This document shows positions 1-8,679 of a DNA stretch of 64,000 nt, in pieces. The stretch is from Bermanella sp034111105 (lineage in GTDB: Bacteria; Pseudomonadota; Gammaproteobacteria; Pseudomonadales; Oceanobacteraceae), in assembly GCA_034111105.1 (NCBI GenBank), contig JAWUXY010000023.1, positions 12,382 through 76,381 on the forward strand, read 5' to 3'. The translations under genes and the position numbers were made by a program. The notes under the pieces are model-generated. The model was not told where the DNA came from. It worked only from the letters and a program-made list of their open reading frames with translations, and did no database searches. Position 1 is the first letter of the stretch; the number at the start of each line of letters is the position of its first letter.

Positions 1-308
1 ATTTCATGGACCGCCTTTGATGCCGCTTGTTCGATGGCTTCTTTGGTAATGTCACGACCATGGCGAGAGTTGCTTAACCCTGCCGCTAAAATAGCGCCTA
101 AGTGAGTCTCTTGTTTTAGCTGCTTTAATTTTGCACTGTCTAACTCGTTATTTTTGATCCACATCCACACTTGAGCAAGCAAATGTTTGGGTGCAATGTT
201 TTCAGAACGCAAAGTCCAAAAACGTTCAATACAAATTGCAACGGCCAAAACAGAGGCCAAAATGAGGGGGATCATCATCCAACCGCCAGCAAATACCAGT
301 TCTTTCAC
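1..308 (-). CDS. MotA/TolQ/ExbB proton channel family protein (3' end outside window)
   Basis: This is the N-terminal 102 codons of an inner-membrane proton-channel subunit of the ExbB/TolQ/MotA family, which couples proton flow to energy transduction or envelope work. The protein begins MKELVFAGGWMMIPLILASV and runs into an IERFWTLR segment, the usual first membrane helix and cytoplasmic entry of ExbB-like proteins. The chosen start is GTG at 308, with GGAG eight bases upstream. The reading frame stays open to the window edge. It lies 21 bases downstream of comEC on the same strand; in pseudomonads an exbB-exbD-lpxK-like run follows comEC (from memory). The true partner protein is outside the window. 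Confidence 0.85.
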   Translation of the reverse strand, partial: MKELVFAGGWMMIPLILASVLAVAICIERFWTLRSENIAPKHLLAQVWMWIKNNELDSAKLKQLKQETHLGAILAAGLSNSRHGRDITKEAIEQAASKAVHE

Positions 309-329
309 CTCATGTACTCCTACTTATCA

Positions 330-2495
330 TTATTCTGTAATACTAAAATTAGGGCGGTATGTTGAAACAACTAGCGCCTCTTGTCTAGGTGGAAACGCAA
401 CTTGTATCGAACCTTTCATAGCAGTTGTATAAACCATCATGTTTCTAGCCTCATATTTGTTTACTATTTGCACATGTGGGTGACCATAACGGTTTAGAAA
501 GCCTGCAGAAATCAGCACCAACTCAGGCATTACTTCATTTAAGAACGGATCAGTGCTGGATGAGCGACTGCCATGATGCGGCGCGATTAGAACATTAGCC
601 TGTAGTTTGTTGTTTTCTTGTACGACTAACTGCCTTTCTGCTTCTTTTTCGATGTCACCCGTAAACAATACACTTTTTCCTGAAGCGGCCGTCACTTTTA
701 ACAAGCAAGAGCCATTATTACCTCGAACAAAGCCTTCTGCTTGAAAACGCCAAAACAGCACGCCATCATATTCCCATTGCCGACTTTCACAATGTTTTTG
801 CTCCACCAATACGCCAGCCATTGAATTCATCAACTGTGCATTACCAGCATGATCATTATCGGCATGGGTCACATGCAACATATCCAAGTACCTTACTCTT
901 TGTTGTCTCAGGTAAGGCAAAATCACAAAATCGGCCACACCCAAACCACTTAAAAATTGAGCACCGGTATCAACCAACACATATTTATTGGCTGTTTTAA
1001 TCAAAGCGGCACTGCCCTGACCCACGTCAAACACAATGAGTTCAAAACCGCCTTCATCTGGTTTGTTTATCGGTAATATCAAAACAACGAACCCAATAGC
1101 CAACGCCAAAGGCCGCGTTTTGAAAACAGCAGGCAGCAAACCCAATATTAATGAAATCATGAAAAGGTAACGATAATGCTCATGGATCGGTAACCACCAT
1201 GTGATCACACTTTCGACCTTATGCAGGACAAGCAGTAAAGAGGATAAACCCGACTCGAGTAATACCAATCCTTGATCATCAACTACAAACATCCAAGTCA
1301 CGGCCAGCAATACTGCAGGCATCACTAATATTGTAAAAAGTGGAATCAGTAATAAGTTAACCAATAACGAAAACGGCACCAACGCTTGATTAAAACCGAG
1401 CAACACCAACCCACCCATACTAAACGCTAGCCACTGGGCTTTAAGCAGCCCTGACCACCAAGACGTATGTGTTAAACCAGAAAAGCCCACTATCAATGCC
1501 AAAACAATACTGAAGGACAACCAGCTGCCCATATCCATAAAAGCCAAGGGCTTCATCAACATGACCACCAGAAGCGCAAAGACATAATAATGAATCACAT
1601 GCGTAAAACGGGTTTGATACAACATGAATACACCACACAAGAGCATAAGCACTGCTCTTATGGCGGGCACCTGAAAGCCCGTCATATAACCGTAAAGCAT
1701 CGCCGCACATAAGCCCGCCATTACCGAAATCGATCGAGCATACGGCCAGTTGATCAATAAAAGGGGCCGCTGTAGCCAATATAGAATTAAACCCACTAAG
1801 CCTGCCACAATCCCAACATGAAGGCCTGACACCACAAACAAGTGACTAATCCCTGACGAGCTAATTAACCGCTTATCTTCGCCCTTTAACGCACTTTTAT
1901 CACCCAGTACCAATGCCCGTAATATGGGGAAACGAGACGATGGCAACTGAGCCGACAACTGATTTAAAACATCACGGTTATTTTTAGTTAAACGCACATT
2001 CGAGTGTGATTTCACATCGACACTAGCTTGTGCGCGATAGCCTTTGGCCATCATCCAATGTCGATAATTGAAGCCACCTGGATTCTGAAATGAATAAATA
2101 GGTTTAATTCGAAGCGTAAACTGCCAGCGCTCTCCCGCCGACAACATAAATGGGCAGCGATAACAGCTCACTTTTAGTGCTTGAGTGTGCCCATCTTGGG
2201 TGAAGTCAAAATGTGTTTTATAGGATTGATGCGATACCGCTGACACATATCCAGTGGCAACTTGGGTGGACTTTCCCGCACTTAGCTCAAGCGCATCACC
2301 TTCAACATGTACCCAATGCCAACTCACCCAAATAATTCCCGCCATAAAAAACAAGGCGGATAAAATTCGACTAGGCTGAATCCATACGATTACGACTAAA
2401 CACAAAGGCGCAAGCAATAAGGCTAAGCTCGGCCAAATAGAGGCCAACAATCCACCTATAATGAAGCCAAAAAAGGGCTGTTTCATAACTAGCAT
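330..2495 (-). CDS. comEC: DNA internalization competence protein ComEC/Rec2
   Basis: This is the inner-membrane channel that takes single-stranded DNA into the cytoplasm during transformation. At 721 residues it matches the family length. The order is a hydrophobic N-terminus (DUF4131-like), an OB-like soluble segment around residues 50-170, a multi-helix Competence domain (about 190-480, with the family phrase SSSGISHLFVVSGLHVG) and a C-terminal metallo-beta-lactamase domain. The latter carries HVTHADNDHAGN near residue 541 and APHHGSRSSS near 635. The start is either the ATG at 2495 or the ATG three codons later; neither has a strong ribosome site. It is followed closely by the ExbB-like gene. 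Confidence 0.95.
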   Translation of the reverse strand: MLVMKQPFFGFIIGGLLASIWPSLALLLAPLCLVVIVWIQPSRILSALFFMAGIIWVSWHWVHVEGDALELSAGKSTQVATGYVSAVSHQSYKTHFDFTQDGHTQALKVSCYRCPFMLSAGERWQFTLRIKPIYSFQNPGGFNYRHWMMAKGYRAQASVDVKSHSNVRLTKNNRDVLNQLSAQLPSSRFPILRALVLGDKSALKGEDKRLISSSGISHLFVVSGLHVGIVAGLVGLILYWLQRPLLLINWPYARSISVMAGLCAAMLYGYMTGFQVPAIRAVLMLLCGVFMLYQTRFTHVIHYYVFALLVVMLMKPLAFMDMGSWLSFSIVLALIVGFSGLTHTSWWSGLLKAQWLAFSMGGLVLLGFNQALVPFSLLVNLLLIPLFTILVMPAVLLAVTWMFVVDDQGLVLLESGLSSLLLVLHKVESVITWWLPIHEHYRYLFMISLILGLLPAVFKTRPLALAIGFVVLILPINKPDEGGFELIVFDVGQGSAALIKTANKYVLVDTGAQFLSGLGVADFVILPYLRQQRVRYLDMLHVTHADNDHAGNAQLMNSMAGVLVEQKHCESRQWEYDGVLFWRFQAEGFVRGNNGSCLLKVTAASGKSVLFTGDIEKEAERQLVVQENNKLQANVLIAPHHGSRSSSTDPFLNEVMPELVLISAGFLNRYGHPHVQIVNKYEARNMMVYTTAMKGSIQVAFPPRQEALVVSTYRPNFSITE

Positions 2496-2586
2496 GTCAT
2501 ATGCATTCCGTGCATAATTGCGCCCTTCTCAAGGGACACATGTTCCATATTATTAATATCCTCCTTGGATTGTGTCCGAGAATACT

Positions 2587-3123
2587 ATGCCAAAACAGAC
2601 ACTTAAGCGTTTATTTCCTAACCCTAAGACGGTTCAAGAGCATCCTTCTTTGCAGTTTTTAGGGCCATTGCTTCATCGTCCTAATTTATGGCATTTGAAT
2701 CGCCGCTCGGTTTCACGTGCGTTTCTTGTCGGTGTGTTTTTTGCATTCATGCCAATGCCATTTCAAATGGTCGCCGCCGCTATGCTTGGGATTGTGGTTC
2801 ACTCTAACCTGCCAATATCCATCGGTTTGGTTTGGATCAGTAACCCCCTCACCATTCCGCCTATTTTCTATTTCACTTACAAAGTCGGCACGGTTTTATT
2901 AGATACACCCATCCGAGAATTTGAAATTGAATTATCACTAAACTGGGTACTGACAGAATTAGGGGCTATTTGGCAGCCGTTATTATTGGGCTCTTTGTTA
3001 TGCGCCATCATCTTCTCTGCCATTGGTTTTATCGGCATTCGTTTATTTTGGCGCTTTCATGTCATTAGCAATTGGAAAAAACGCAAAGCAAAGCGTTTAG
3101 CCAAAAAACAAAACGCTAGCTAA
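2587..3123 (+). CDS. DUF2062 domain-containing membrane protein
   Basis: This is a small conserved inner-membrane protein of unknown function. The family signature NLWHLNRRSVSRAF at about residues 35-48 is followed by hydrophobic helices at about 48-90 and 130-155, with a very basic tail (KKRKAKRLAKK). I start it at ATG 2587 because relatives begin MP-x-x-x-x-KR; the frame is open back to a GTG at 2572. Its stop overlaps the convergent lolD stop by four bases inside a GCTAGC-rich palindrome. The neighbours comEC and lolD suggest only that it belongs to the conserved backbone. Confidence 0.85.
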   Translation: MPKQTLKRLFPNPKTVQEHPSLQFLGPLLHRPNLWHLNRRSVSRAFLVGVFFAFMPMPFQMVAAAMLGIVVHSNLPISIGLVWISNPLTIPPIFYFTYKVGTVLLDTPIREFEIELSLNWVLTELGAIWQPLLLGSLLCAIIFSAIGFIGIRLFWRFHVISNWKKRKAKRLAKKQNAS

Positions 3124-3818
3124 GCTAGCGCCTCTAAGGGTTGTAATTTACCATCTAATAATTGGTAACTGGTTTGTGCCAAACGTGAAAATGCTAAGTC
3201 ATGAGTCACCACTACAAATGCCGTTTTCATTTCTTGGTTAAGCTCTGTAATCAATTTTTGTATCTCATGGGCCGTATTGGCATCCAGATTACCCGTAGGT
3301 TCATCCAGCAATACAAGTGCAGGCTTTGTAATCAACGCCCTTGCAATCGCAACACGCTGACGCTCACCACCGGACAATTCAGCGGGTTTGTGATTAACAC
3401 GAGTCCCCAGCCCCACTTTTTCTAATATATCCTGTGCTTTAACAAGCGCCTGTTTCTTATTAACGCCCTGAATCCATAATGGCATCGCCACATTTTCGCA
3501 GGCACTGAATTCAGCCAGTAAATGGTGAAACTGATACACAAAACCAAGATGAGCATTACGTAATTTGCCAAGCTGCGCTTCAGATAGCCTACTAATATCT
3601 TCTTCGCCCCACATAACACGGCCACTACTGGGTAAATCTAAACCCGCGAGCATATTAAGCAATGTGGTTTTACCTGAGCCTGACGCCCCAACCACCGACA
3701 CCCAGTCCCCTTCGAACAATTTAAACTCTAACTCGTCTAAAATGCGGATTGGCTCAGGGCCAACTTGATATTCTTTAACCAAACTTTCACAGCGTAAAAC
3801 CGTTGTATTAGATGTCAT
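3120..3818 (-). CDS. lolD: lipoprotein-releasing system ATP-binding protein LolD
   Basis: This is the cytoplasmic ATPase of the Lol ABC complex, which extracts outer-membrane lipoproteins from the inner membrane for LolA. Its 232 residues carry Walker A GASGSGKT at 44-51, a Q-loop around 96, signature LSGGE at 148-152, Walker B LVLLDEP at 168-174 and the switch His at 206 (VVVTHD). It overlaps the upstream lolC by 11 bases, so the two are probably translationally coupled. The 3' end overlaps the convergent DUF2062 gene. Confidence 0.95.
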   Translation of the reverse strand: MTSNTTVLRCESLVKEYQVGPEPIRILDELEFKLFEGDWVSVVGASGSGKTTLLNMLAGLDLPSSGRVMWGEEDISRLSEAQLGKLRNAHLGFVYQFHHLLAEFSACENVAMPLWIQGVNKKQALVKAQDILEKVGLGTRVNHKPAELSGGERQRVAIARALITKPALVLLDEPTGNLDANTAHEIQKLITELNQEMKTAFVVVTHDLAFSRLAQTSYQLLDGKLQPLEALA

Positions 3819-5052
3819 AACGTAATGCCTCTGCCGGTTTTACTTTTGATGCACGATAAGCTGGATACAAGGTCGCTAAAAAACTCATCATTAAGCCACT
3901 GCCCGTTACAATCATCACATCCATCCATTTCAATTGAGACGGTAAATAACTAATAAAATACACATTCGCATTTAAAAATTGCACATCCAGCAAGCGCTCT
4001 ATGCCCGCGATAATATCGGTAACAGTGAGGGCTAAAATAATGCCTAAACCTGTGCCTAATAAAATACCGACAACACCAATCACTGACCCCTGCACCATAA
4101 ATATTTTCATGATACTGCCAGGTGACATACCCAATGTACGCAAAATAGCGATATCGCCTTGTTTATCGGTTACCACCATCACAAGCGTGGACACAATATT
4201 AAACGCAGCAACGGCAACGATAATCAGCAATAATAAACCAATCATGGTTTTTTCCATTTGAATGGCTTGGAATAAATTACCGTGGGTGCGGGTCCAATCA
4301 CTGCTTGTGATGGACGCATCAAGATCAAAGGTTAAATTCCAAGCAATACGAGGCGCTTGAAATAAATCCTCTGTTTTCAATCGCAAACCTTGGGCGGGGT
4401 ATTTCATACGCGCCATTTTTGCCGCATCCACCATGTGAATATACGCAAAATTAGCATCTAGCTCCGCCCCAACTGAAAACACACCGCTTACCGTAAAACG
4501 TTTCAAACGGGGCATCACGCCTGCTGGCGTCAAGCTGGCTTCAGGCATAATTAACGTCACTTTTTCGCCTAACGTAACACCTAATTTTCTGGCTAATAAA
4601 TCACCAAGAATAATCTGATATTTACCCGCCACTAAAGAATCAAATTCACCCAACTTCATAAAGTCAGGGAGAATCGATACTTTTTTCTCCCATTCAGGTT
4701 CAATGCCATTCACCATAACACCTTGAACACGCCCTTTATGGCTCATCATGCCTTGAATATTAACGAACGGTGCAACGCCTACGATACCGGGCTTGTTTTT
4801 TACTTCGTTCGCTAAAACTTGCCAATCTTGTAAACCATCCTTTGCATATAGTGCCGCATGAGGCACCATACCTAAAATACGCTCACGTAACTCGCGATCA
4901 AATCCATTCATAACCGATAGAACAAGAATTAAAACAGCTACGCCTAACGTGAGTCCCGCCATAGAGATTGCGGATATAAAAGAAATAAAATGATTACGCC
5001 GCTTAGCGCCGGTGTATCGTAAACCGATCAAAATAGGTAATGTTTTAAGCAT
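3808..5052 (-). CDS. lolC: lipoprotein-releasing ABC transporter permease LolC/LolE family
   Basis: This is the inner-membrane permease of the Lol system. Its 414 residues have the LolC/E/F layout: one N-terminal helix (about 22-50, within NHFISFISAISMAGLTLGV), a large periplasmic MacB-like domain (50-270) and three C-terminal helices (about 275-300, 320-350, 375-400). The family start LPILIGLRY is clear. It is first in a two-gene operon with lolD. Only one permease gene is present here, so the complex could be a LolF-type homodimer, or a lolE may lie elsewhere. Confidence 0.92.
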   Translation of the reverse strand: MLKTLPILIGLRYTGAKRRNHFISFISAISMAGLTLGVAVLILVLSVMNGFDRELRERILGMVPHAALYAKDGLQDWQVLANEVKNKPGIVGVAPFVNIQGMMSHKGRVQGVMVNGIEPEWEKKVSILPDFMKLGEFDSLVAGKYQIILGDLLARKLGVTLGEKVTLIMPEASLTPAGVMPRLKRFTVSGVFSVGAELDANFAYIHMVDAAKMARMKYPAQGLRLKTEDLFQAPRIAWNLTFDLDASITSSDWTRTHGNLFQAIQMEKTMIGLLLLIIVAVAAFNIVSTLVMVVTDKQGDIAILRTLGMSPGSIMKIFMVQGSVIGVVGILLGTGLGIILALTVTDIIAGIERLLDVQFLNANVYFISYLPSQLKWMDVMIVTGSGLMMSFLATLYPAYRASKVKPAEALRYDI

Positions 5053-5149
5053 TCGCTGTTACAACCGCAAAATAAAACGTAAGACTAAAGAATTCACCGC
5101 ATAATTGAAATGGTCTTATGGCGCTTTTGGCGCTAAAATCAAAGGATAA

Positions 5150-5506
5150 ATGGACATAATGGTTAGTATTATGAAATCGTTAACACAAATTGCTTACAGC
5201 TGCGTCAGCTTAATACTCGTATTAGGTTGTTCATTAGCCTATGCACAGAACATGGACGATAGCCTTACCCAAACAAGTTCGAAGGTAACGGAAGTCGTTA
5301 TTCCATTGTCTGGGCAAGACATCAAAAAGAACTCAGCGGGCCCCAAACGTGGCATGGGCATGAAACAAGTTGAAACTAAATACGGCAAAGCGATTAAGGT
5401 TCACCCAGCAAAAGGCAAGCCCCCTATTACTCGCTGGGATTACCCTGAGTTCAGCGTATATTTTGAATCTAACTCTGTCATTCACACCGTCAGCCGCTCT
5501 GACTGA
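5150..5506 (+). CDS. small exported protein of unknown function
   Basis: I do not recognise a named family with certainty. The protein has a hydrophobic N-terminal segment ending LGCSLAYAQN. This could be cut after AYA as a secreted protein, or carry lipid at the Cys of VLGC. A conserved-looking C-terminal half follows, with GMGMKQVETKYG, PPITRWDYPEFSVYFE and VIHTVSR, reminiscent of small beta-rich periplasmic proteins of the SmpA/BamE-like type. The start is uncertain: ATG 5150 is only three bases from AAAGGA, ATG 5159 is twelve bases away, and ATG 5171 is also in frame. It is divergent from lolC and precedes aguA by 18 bases. Confidence 0.75.
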   Translation: MDIMVSIMKSLTQIAYSCVSLILVLGCSLAYAQNMDDSLTQTSSKVTEVVIPLSGQDIKKNSAGPKRGMGMKQVETKYGKAIKVHPAKGKPPITRWDYPEFSVYFESNSVIHTVSRSD

Positions 5507-5524
5507 TTATAAAGATCTACACTC

Positions 5525-6562
5525 ATGAATCGATATCTCCCTGCTGAATGGCATCCTCAACATGCGGTTCAGCTTACATGGCCTCATTCTGAAACGGATT
5601 GGAATTGGGTCTTAAATGACATCCAAGCCCTCTACATTGAACTCATCAATACGATTACTGAATTTGAGAGCGTCATTTTAAGCATCCCAAATGCAGATAT
5701 CATTGATACTATTAATTCACAATTAGCTACCAACACGTTTACATGTGAATTTTACATCGCCAATAACAATGACACCTGGGCACGTGATCATGGCCCTGTA
5801 AGTGTTTATGAGAACAATAAATTAGCCATTCAGGATTTTCAATTTAATGGCTGGGGCAAAAAATTTGATGCTCGCCTCGACAATGAAATAACCTCATCCC
5901 TATTTCAGCAGCAGGCTTATCATGCCCATACATACGAGAAACATAATTTCATATTAGAAGGCGGCAGTATAGAAAGTGACGGGAACGGCTGCTTACTAAC
6001 CACACGCCAATGCTTAATGAACACCAACCGCAATGCATCATTAAACCAAGATCAAATTGAAGCGTATTTAAAAGACACATTAGGTTGCGAAAAGTTTTTA
6101 TGGTTAAAACATGGTGACCTTATCGGCGACGATACCGATGCACATATCGATACGCTCGCCCGCTTTGCACCCAATAACCAAATCATTTTTCAAGGTTGCC
6201 AGAACACTGATGACGATCACTATAATGATCTAAACGCCATGAAAGAAGAGCTCACACAACTAACCAATATAAATGGCGCGCCATTTTCGTTAGTTGAACT
6301 ACCTTGGCCTGATGCCATTTTTGAAGGCGACACCAATCAGCGATTGCCCGCAACCTATGCCAATTTTTTATTCATCAATGGTGCGGTACTGCTGCCTATT
6401 TATAATGTTAAACAAGATACGCAGGCCATAAAAGTCATGAAAGCTGCACTGCCTAACCACAAAATTATTCCAATTAATTGCTCTGTGGTCGTGCGTCAGT
6501 ATGGCAGTTTACACTGCCTCACCATGCAAATTCCGACAGCTGAACGACAGGAAAAGATTTAA
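5525..6562 (+). CDS. aguA: agmatine deiminase
   Basis: This enzyme converts agmatine to N-carbamoylputrescine and ammonia, the first step of the arginine-derived putrescine route. Its 345 residues show the PAD-like fold of the family: AEWHPQHAVQLTWPH at the N-terminus, substrate-binding NDTWARDHGP, catalytic HGDLIGDDTDAHID (H196, H207, D209) and the nucleophile C331 in GSLHC. It overlaps the next gene by one base (TAATG), so the two pathway enzymes are coupled. It is probably cytoplasmic. Confidence 0.95.
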   Translation: MNRYLPAEWHPQHAVQLTWPHSETDWNWVLNDIQALYIELINTITEFESVILSIPNADIIDTINSQLATNTFTCEFYIANNNDTWARDHGPVSVYENNKLAIQDFQFNGWGKKFDARLDNEITSSLFQQQAYHAHTYEKHNFILEGGSIESDGNGCLLTTRQCLMNTNRNASLNQDQIEAYLKDTLGCEKFLWLKHGDLIGDDTDAHIDTLARFAPNNQIIFQGCQNTDDDHYNDLNAMKEELTQLTNINGAPFSLVELPWPDAIFEGDTNQRLPATYANFLFINGAVLLPIYNVKQDTQAIKVMKAALPNHKIIPINCSVVVRQYGSLHCLTMQIPTAERQEKI

Positions 6563-7452
6563 TGCCCCGTAACATTCGTGTTTTTGGTATTCAACAGGCA
6601 TGTTCGCCTGAGAAGTCGGTTTCACTTAAAACCACCCAATCGTTTATCGAGAAAGCAGCAAAAAACAACGCAGATTTAATTGTATTGCAAGAACTGCATG
6701 CCACTGATTACTTTTGCCAAACCCAAGAGCCCTCTAAATTCGATTTAGCTGAACCCCTTGACGGCCCCACAGCCCAATTTTTAAGCAATCAAGCCAAGCA
6801 AGCGAATGCGGTCATTGTTGGCTCTATTTTCGAGCGCCGCGCTGCGGGCATCTATCATAATACGGCACTTGTATTTGACCGTGACGGCAGTCTTGCCGGG
6901 TTTTATCGTAAAATGCACATCCCTGATGACCCTGGTTTTTATGAGAAATATTATTTCACCCCTGGTGACACAAATGGTTTCGAGCCGATTCAAACCAGTA
7001 TCGGTAAACTGGGGGTGATGGTGTGCTGGGATCAATGGTATCCAGAAGGTGCACGTATTATGGCACTTAAAGGTGCTGAAATTTTGATCTATCCTACTGC
7101 TATTGGTTGGGACAGCGAAGACACAAGTGATGAACAAACACGTCAAAAAGACGCTTGGATTGGCGTACAACGCGGCCATAGCATTGCCAACAACCTTCCG
7201 GTTGTTGCCATTAATCGCATCGGCCACGAAGCTGACCCAAGCCAGCAAAGCACAGGCATTCAATTCTGGGGACACTCTTTTATAACGGGTCAACAAGGTG
7301 AGTTTTTAGCCCTTGCTGATCATCAAGAACCTTGCCTAATAGACGCAACGATCAACCTAGATAAAACCGAGCAAACACGACGTATTTGGCCTTATTTTAG
7401 AGATCGTCGCATTGATGCCTACAACGGTTTGCAAAGCCGATACTTAGACTAA
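6562..7452 (+). CDS. aguB: N-carbamoylputrescine amidase
   Basis: This enzyme hydrolyses N-carbamoylputrescine to putrescine, CO2 and ammonia. It is a 296-residue nitrilase-superfamily enzyme with the Glu-Lys-Cys triad visible: E44 (LQELH), K117 (YRKMHIPD) and C155 (VMVCWDQWYPEGAR). The latter two contexts are those of plant-type AguB. The start codon overlaps the aguA stop. With aguA it forms a complete agmatine-to-putrescine unit. No terminator is obvious before the next gene. Confidence 0.95.
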   Translation: MPRNIRVFGIQQACSPEKSVSLKTTQSFIEKAAKNNADLIVLQELHATDYFCQTQEPSKFDLAEPLDGPTAQFLSNQAKQANAVIVGSIFERRAAGIYHNTALVFDRDGSLAGFYRKMHIPDDPGFYEKYYFTPGDTNGFEPIQTSIGKLGVMVCWDQWYPEGARIMALKGAEILIYPTAIGWDSEDTSDEQTRQKDAWIGVQRGHSIANNLPVVAINRIGHEADPSQQSTGIQFWGHSFITGQQGEFLALADHQEPCLIDATINLDKTEQTRRIWPYFRDRRIDAYNGLQSRYLD

Positions 7453-7511
7453 TTTACCCTAGTAAATCATTGCTATTACGCTAAGGTATAGGTAGAGATT
7501 AAGGAGTCAAT

Positions 7512-8174
7512 ATGAGACAAGCCCCCCTATACCTAATAGGCTGTTTTGCATTATTAGCGAGCATAAGCGCATCAGCCGAAGTCAAAGAACTGAGTAATAC
7601 GGAGATGACTGAGGCGTATATCTTAGATGGTTCGATTATCATCAAACAAAAGAATGCCAAAACTAAGCCTGAGACTACGAATAAAGCCCGTATTAAGCTG
7701 AGCGCTGGCAAGCCTGCAGTAACAGAAGCGGACTCCGTTCGAGAGCTTGACCAACAAGCAACGCAGCAAACCATATACGATCAAAGCCTGATGCAGCGCC
7801 AAGCAGAGCAGCAGCTGCAGCAACTTGAGCAAGCTAATAATAACCAGTTATTTGTGCCGTCACCTCTGAGTCCTGCGGCTCAAGCGCAGCAAACCTACGC
7901 CCAAAACTTAGTACGAGATGGCCTTGGCCTCCCATCTGGCACTCAGGTAACACCAGAGTTAATGGGCCAATATTTAAGCTCTTTTGCAGGTCAAACCTCC
8001 GGTGATCCACTTCGAGGTCAGCAAACCATCACTAATTCGGGCTTCCAATTTATCATTCCAAACCTAGGTGGTGATATACAAAGCGGCATCTATTCATCAG
8101 GGGACGGGTCAATTAATGTCGAAAGTAACAACTCTCAGATTATCTTTAATTTACTCTTCCCTAGGAATCCTTAA
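7512..8174 (+). CDS. exported Gln-rich protein of unknown function
   Basis: I do not recognise this gene. A signal peptide (residues 1 to about 22, ending SISASA) is followed by a Lys/Thr-rich stretch, then a Gln-rich probable coiled coil (about 75-115, many Gln/Glu/Leu) and a Pro/Gln/Gly-rich tail that ends in a beta-like segment with NSGFQFIIPN and SQIIFNLLF. The final residues FPRNP end shortly after an aromatic residue, which might suit an outer-membrane or surface location, but this is inference. A strong AAGGAG lies six bases before the ATG. A terminator follows, so it may be transcribed alone or with aguAB. Confidence 0.75.
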   Translation: MRQAPLYLIGCFALLASISASAEVKELSNTEMTEAYILDGSIIIKQKNAKTKPETTNKARIKLSAGKPAVTEADSVRELDQQATQQTIYDQSLMQRQAEQQLQQLEQANNNQLFVPSPLSPAAQAQQTYAQNLVRDGLGLPSGTQVTPELMGQYLSSFAGQTSGDPLRGQQTITNSGFQFIIPNLGGDIQSGIYSSGDGSINVESNNSQIIFNLLFPRNP

Positions 8175-8212
8175 GCTCATTATAAAGGCTTACATAAAGT
8201 CATATTATTGCA

Positions 8213-8243
8213 ACAAAAAGCCCAGCGAATGCTGGGCTTTTTT
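8213..8243. terminator. bidirectional intrinsic terminator
   Basis: The stem AAGCCCAGC / GCTGGGCTT encloses a GAAT loop and is flanked by runs of A and T on both sides. It can therefore stop the rightward exported-protein gene and the leftward Cro-like gene. Confidence 0.85.
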
Positions 8244-8276
8244 ATGTACAGTACCACTTGCCTTAAAAGCGACTAA

Positions 8277-8528
8277 TCAGCCCAACAAGTCAAAGCTTGG
8301 CGCTTGCTCATCACCGTCTTCATGATCAAGCCAAAGATTAGGTTTACTAAAGGTTTGCTCCATTAATCGAGCAAGCGAGTCTGATATGGATTTTTTACTA
8401 TTGGGTAACATTAACGTAGTAATTTGAGATTCATCTTTGCCTAAACACATTGCAAACGATAATTCGTCCAATGCGTTTTCGTGCATAATCTCAATTGCGT
8501 TTTTACGGCGGATTTCGTCTAAGCCCAT
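8277..8528 (-). CDS. small Cro/C1-like helix-turn-helix protein
   Basis: This is an 83-residue cytoplasmic protein. The opening DEIRRKN and the closing block ISDSLARLMEQTFSKPNLWLDHED resemble the N-terminal DNA-binding domain of C1-type repressors (first helix EIRRxN; last helix IGDxLARKIExxLxKPxxWMD). Between them lies a helix pair with LSFAMCLGKDESQITTLML. No effector domain is present. The assignment rests on pattern recall and is only moderate. It shares its terminator with the convergent exported-protein gene and is divergent from the large carboxylase, so it could act on that promoter region. Confidence 0.65.
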   Translation of the reverse strand: MGLDEIRRKNAIEIMHENALDELSFAMCLGKDESQITTLMLPNSKKSISDSLARLMEQTFSKPNLWLDHEDGDEQAPSFDLLG

Positions 8529-8679
8529 AAAGACCTCTCATTTTTGTACCATTATAGTCTTGATGAGATTCAGGATAAACCTTGGGTTTGATTTGTTAAA
8601 ATTGAATATATGATGGATTTCAAGATTCACAGTAAGATAGCTGTATTCTTATAAAATGTCTGTTATAAAGTAGTCCTTA

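Noticed and set aside
5058..5065. GTTACAAC, the reverse complement of the Ter core GTTGTAAC, upstream of lolC (also at 12280-12287)
   Set aside because: An 8-base word is expected about twice in a window of this size on both strands. The flanking bases do not match the longer Ter consensus, and neither copy is near the Tus-like gene.
6781..7296. 171-codon open frame antisense to aguB
   Set aside because: It is a shadow of a strongly supported nitrilase gene; the codons of aguB carry the catalytic triad and the reverse frame shows no known motif.
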